Source: Gemmobacter megaterium | GTDB lineage: Bacteria; Pseudomonadota; Alphaproteobacteria; Rhodobacterales; Rhodobacteraceae | DNA: 64,000 bases | Reading direction: 5' to 3' | Assembly (NCBI RefSeq): GCF_900156815.1 | Contig: NZ_FTOT01000001.1 | Coordinates: 806,001 to 870,000, forward strand | Part shown: one piece after another, positions 61,872-64,000 of the stretch | Layout of the letters: every line of letters begins with the position of its first letter | Position numbering within the stretch: position 1 is the stretch's first letter | The notes under the pieces: model-generated | The model's database searches: none | Told to the model about the DNA's origin: nothing | Seen by the model: the letters and a program-made list of their open reading frames with translations, nothing else | Made by a program: the position numbers and the translations under genes

Positions 61872-63431
61872 ATGACGACAGACCGGATTTTCGTGGGCGG
61901 CGGCGGTGAAGGGTATGGCACGCCACAGCATCTGCTGCTGGGCTTCGGCAACCGCCACGGGCTGATCGCGGGCGCCACCGGAACCGGAAAAACCGTTACC
62001 CTGCAAATCCTTGCCGAAGGGTTCTCGGCGGCGGGCGTCCCTGTCTTTCTATCGGATGTCAAGGGTGACCTGTCGGGCCTCGCCCTGCCCGGCACGCCGG
62101 ATGGCAAGCTGCACGAGGCCTTTGCACGACGCGCGGCGACCATCGGGCTGGATCTGCACTATGACAGCTTTCCCGTCACGTTCTGGGACATCTGGGGCCA
62201 GCAAGGCCATCCGGTCCGGGCGACCGTCGCAGAGATGGGGCCATTGCTGCTCAGCCGGATGCTCGAACTGACAGAGGCACAAGAGGGCGTGATGAACATC
62301 GCCTTCCGTCTGGCCGACGACCAGGCCATGCCGCTGCTGGATTTCAAGGATCTGACGGCGATGCTGGCCTTCGTGGCCGAGAATGCAAAAGAGCTTTCGC
62401 GCAGTTGGGGCCATGTGTCGCCGGCCTCGGTGGGCGCCATCCAGCGCCGCCTGCTGGTACTGGAAAACCAGGGCGGCGCGGCGCTGTTCGGCGAACCCGC
62501 GCTGGATCTGCACGATTTCATGCTGACCGATGCCGCTGGGCGGGGCCGGATCAACATCCTGGCCGCCGACCGCCTGATGAACGCCCCCCGCCTCTATGCG
62601 ACCTTCCTGCTCTGGTTGCTGTCCGAACTGTTCGAGGAACTGCCCGAGGTCGGCAATCCCGACAAACCCCGGCTGGTGTTCTTTTTCGACGAGGCGCATC
62701 TTCTGTTCAACGGGGCGCCCAAGGCGCTGGTCGACAAGGTGGAACAGGTCGCCCGGCTGATCCGCTCGAAAGGGGTCGGGGTCTATTTTGTCACCCAGAA
62801 TCCGACCGATATTCCCGACGCGGTGCTGGGACAACTGGGCAACCGTGTGCAGCACGCCCTGCGGGCCTTTACCGCCAGAGACCAGAAGGATCTGCGCCTT
62901 GCGGCACAGAACTATCGCCCGAACCCGGCATTCTCGACCGAAGACGCCATCCGCGACGTCGGCACCGGAGAGGCGGTGACATCCTTCCTCGAAGCCAAGG
63001 GCATTCCAGGCATGGTGCAACGCACCCTGGTGCGCCCACCCGCCTCGATGCTGGGGCCGATCGACCCCGCCACCCGCGCCACCCTCCTCGCCGCCTCACC
63101 GCTCGCGGGGAAATATGACACGGCGCTGGACCGCGACTCGGCCTATGAGATGCTGGCCCGCCGCGCCGCAACCGCCGCAGACCAGGCGGCGAGCGCGGAA
63201 ACAGCGCCGGACCCGGCGGAAACCGCGCGGGAATACAGCCGCGCGCGCCGCTATGATCCAACCCCGCGCCACCAGACACCGCGCCCGGCCCCTGCACCAA
63301 AGCGCAGCCCGTCGCGCCAGTCGGACTCGGTCGCCGAAGCCTTCGCCAAGTCATTTGCCCGGCAGCTTGGCACCAGATCCGGACAGGCCATGGTGCGCGG
63401 TATCCTTGGCACGCTGTTCAAATTCCGCTGA
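61872..63431 (+). CDS. HerA-like helicase-domain ATPase (DUF853)
   Basis: A 519-residue ATPase of the HerA/FtsK superfamily. Walker A is [10 protein letters not shown] (34-43), Walker [13 protein letters not shown], with [13 protein letters not shown] (sensor region) and [16 protein letters not shown] (arginine finger region). The C-terminal ~80 residues are Ala/Pro/Arg-rich and then helical. Its NurA-type nuclease partner is absent and the cellular role of this group is unknown. Confidence 0.9.
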   Translation: MTTDRIFVGGGGEGYGTPQHLLLGFGNRHGLIAGATGTGKTVTLQILAEGFSAAGVPVFLSDVKGDLSGLALPGTPDGKLHEAFARRAATIGLDLHYDSFPVTFWDIWGQQGHPVRATVAEMGPLLLSRMLELTEAQEGVMNIAFRLADDQAMPLLDFKDLTAMLAFVAENAKELSRSWGHVSPASVGAIQRRLLVLENQGGAALFGEPALDLHDFMLTDAAGRGRINILAADRLMNAPRLYATFLLWLLSELFEELPEVGNPDKPRLVFFFDEAHLLFNGAPKALVDKVEQVARLIRSKGVGVYFVTQNPTDIPDAVLGQLGNRVQHALRAFTARDQKDLRLAAQNYRPNPAFSTEDAIRDVGTGEAVTSFLEAKGIPGMVQRTLVRPPASMLGPIDPATRATLLAASPLAGKYDTALDRDSAYEMLARRAATAADQAASAETAPDPAETAREYSRARRYDPTPRHQTPRPAPAPKRSPSRQSDSVAEAFAKSFARQLGTRSGQAMVRGILGTLFKFR

Positions 63432-63455
63432 GGCGCGCGTTCATCTTGCCCCAAA

Positions 63456-63510
63456 TACCCTCGGGGGGTGAATGCGCGCCTTGCGCGCAGAGGGGGGCAG
63501 ACGCCCCCCT
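63456..63510. repeat. dispersed intergenic repeat, copy 3, with hairpin
   Basis: ATACCCTCGGGGGG (63456-63469), then GCGCGCC/GGCGCGC-like and AGGGGGGCAGACGCCCCCCT hairpins. Same layout as the copy at 44707. It lies between the HerA-like gene and ribD. Confidence 0.65.
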
Positions 63511-63537
63511 GCCCGGCCAGCCTCGGGGTGTACCGCC

Positions 63538-64000
63538 TCAGACCCGCCTGTGGCTGTGCCAGACATCCCGCCCGACACTCCGGCTGTCCACCAACTCGAA
63601 TCTTGGCGCAGCCGCCAACGGCCCGTATCGCAGAGCGCCAAGGCCCGCCCGCCCGCCGTCTCCCAGCAGCAGCCCGGCGCCAAAGACCTCCAGCCGGTCC
63701 ACACAGCCGGCCTGCACCAGCGCCGCGGCGAAGGCGCCGCCACCTTCGCAGAACACCCGCGTCAGCCCCGCATCGCCCAGCGCCTGCATCATGGCGTCCG
63801 GATCCAGCCCCCCCACCGTTTCAGCGCATGGAACAAGCCGCGCCCCGCGCCCGGCCCAGTAGGCCCGCGCCTCGGCGGGCGCAGCGGGACCGTGCGGCAA
63901 CCACACCGGCCCTTGCGGCATGGCGGCCTCGAACCGCCCCCCGCGCGGCAAATCCAGCCCGGTCGACGCCACGATGCGCACCGGCTGATGCGCGATGCCA
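63538..64000 (-). CDS. ribD: RibD, C-terminal reductase part (incomplete)
   Basis: The frame is open to the window edge, so only the last ~153 residues are seen. HQPVRIVASTGLDLP, VFCEGGGAFAAALVQAG and the closing HSHRRV match the uracil reductase domain of the bifunctional riboflavin enzyme RibD, which reduces the ribosyl side chain after deamination. The deaminase domain would lie beyond 64000. Confidence 0.87.
   Translation of the reverse strand, partial: GIAHQPVRIVASTGLDLPRGGRFEAAMPQGPVWLPHGPAAPAEARAYWAGRGARLVPCAETVGGLDPDAMMQALGDAGLTRVFCEGGGAFAAALVQAGCVDRLEVFGAGLLLGDGGRAGLGALRYGPLAAAPRFELVDSRSVGRDVWHSHRRV

Overview
The window is one stretch of a GC-rich alphaproteobacterial chromosome, almost certainly Rhodobacterales (Rhodobacter/Paracoccaceae type). 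The evidence is gene content (DUF2852 protein, IalB proteins, a ccm cluster next to yajC, Entner-Doudoroff edd, Bpt aminoacyl-transferase), a circularly permuted two-piece tmRNA gene with tag ANDNRAPVALAA, and very high GC at third codon positions. No rRNA, IS element or CRISPR array was seen.

Layout. 1-19.5 kb is core chromosome: end of a HAD nucleotidase, a UbiH-like monooxygenase, an EamA permease, a zinc-type asparaginase, an IalB protein, exbB-exbD-tonB, rlmN, htpX, ruvC-ruvA, prmA, a geranylgeranyl-reductase-like flavoprotein, msrA, a SPOR lipoprotein/DD-carboxypeptidase/tmk group and a cytochrome c. 19.6-20.3 kb holds tRNA-Gln and ssrA. 20.27-31.83 kb is an integrated element inserted at the 3' end of ssrA, bounded by a 14-bp direct repeat. 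From 32.0 kb the core resumes: tRNA-Leu, dsbB, a beta-hydroxyacid dehydrogenase, a penicillin-acylase-family enzyme, DUF2852/RDD/bpt, zapA, tkt, a dipeptidase, DUF808, ccmA-B-C-D-G, an Mth938 protein, a TauE/SafE permease, yajC, an rRNA methyltransferase, edd, two tandem M20 amidohydrolases, an lpxD-acp-ketosynthase operon, an LLM oxidoreductase, a second IalB protein, a HerA-like ATPase and the end of ribD.

The most interesting region is the 11.6-kb element. It has integrase, a small excisionase-like protein, a RepA-like ATPase beside repeats, both terminase subunits, a lambda-type portal, a fused prohead protease/major capsid protein and a small head-tail joining protein, but no tail, lysis or baseplate genes. 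The capsid genes overlap by 1-4 bp and run straight into xis and int, so there is no scar where a tail module was lost. This is the architecture of a capsid-forming phage satellite that would borrow tails from a helper phage. Regulation looks compact: two divergent Arc-type repressor genes share three evenly spaced GGACA-N5-TGTCC palindromes, and a large palindrome covers the ribosome-binding site of a MerR-like gene heading the capsid operon. The att repeat lies inside the 5' end of a gene. In the integrated state that gene's Shine-Dalgarno and start codon sit at the far left of the element; joining the ends on excision would restore them in frame directly downstream of int.

Among core genes, an lpxD paralogue is translationally coupled to a dedicated acyl carrier protein and a ketosynthase, a plausible route to the 3-oxoacyl lipid A known in Rhodobacter. 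The yajC-ccm neighbourhood lacks the secD-secF pair expected there.
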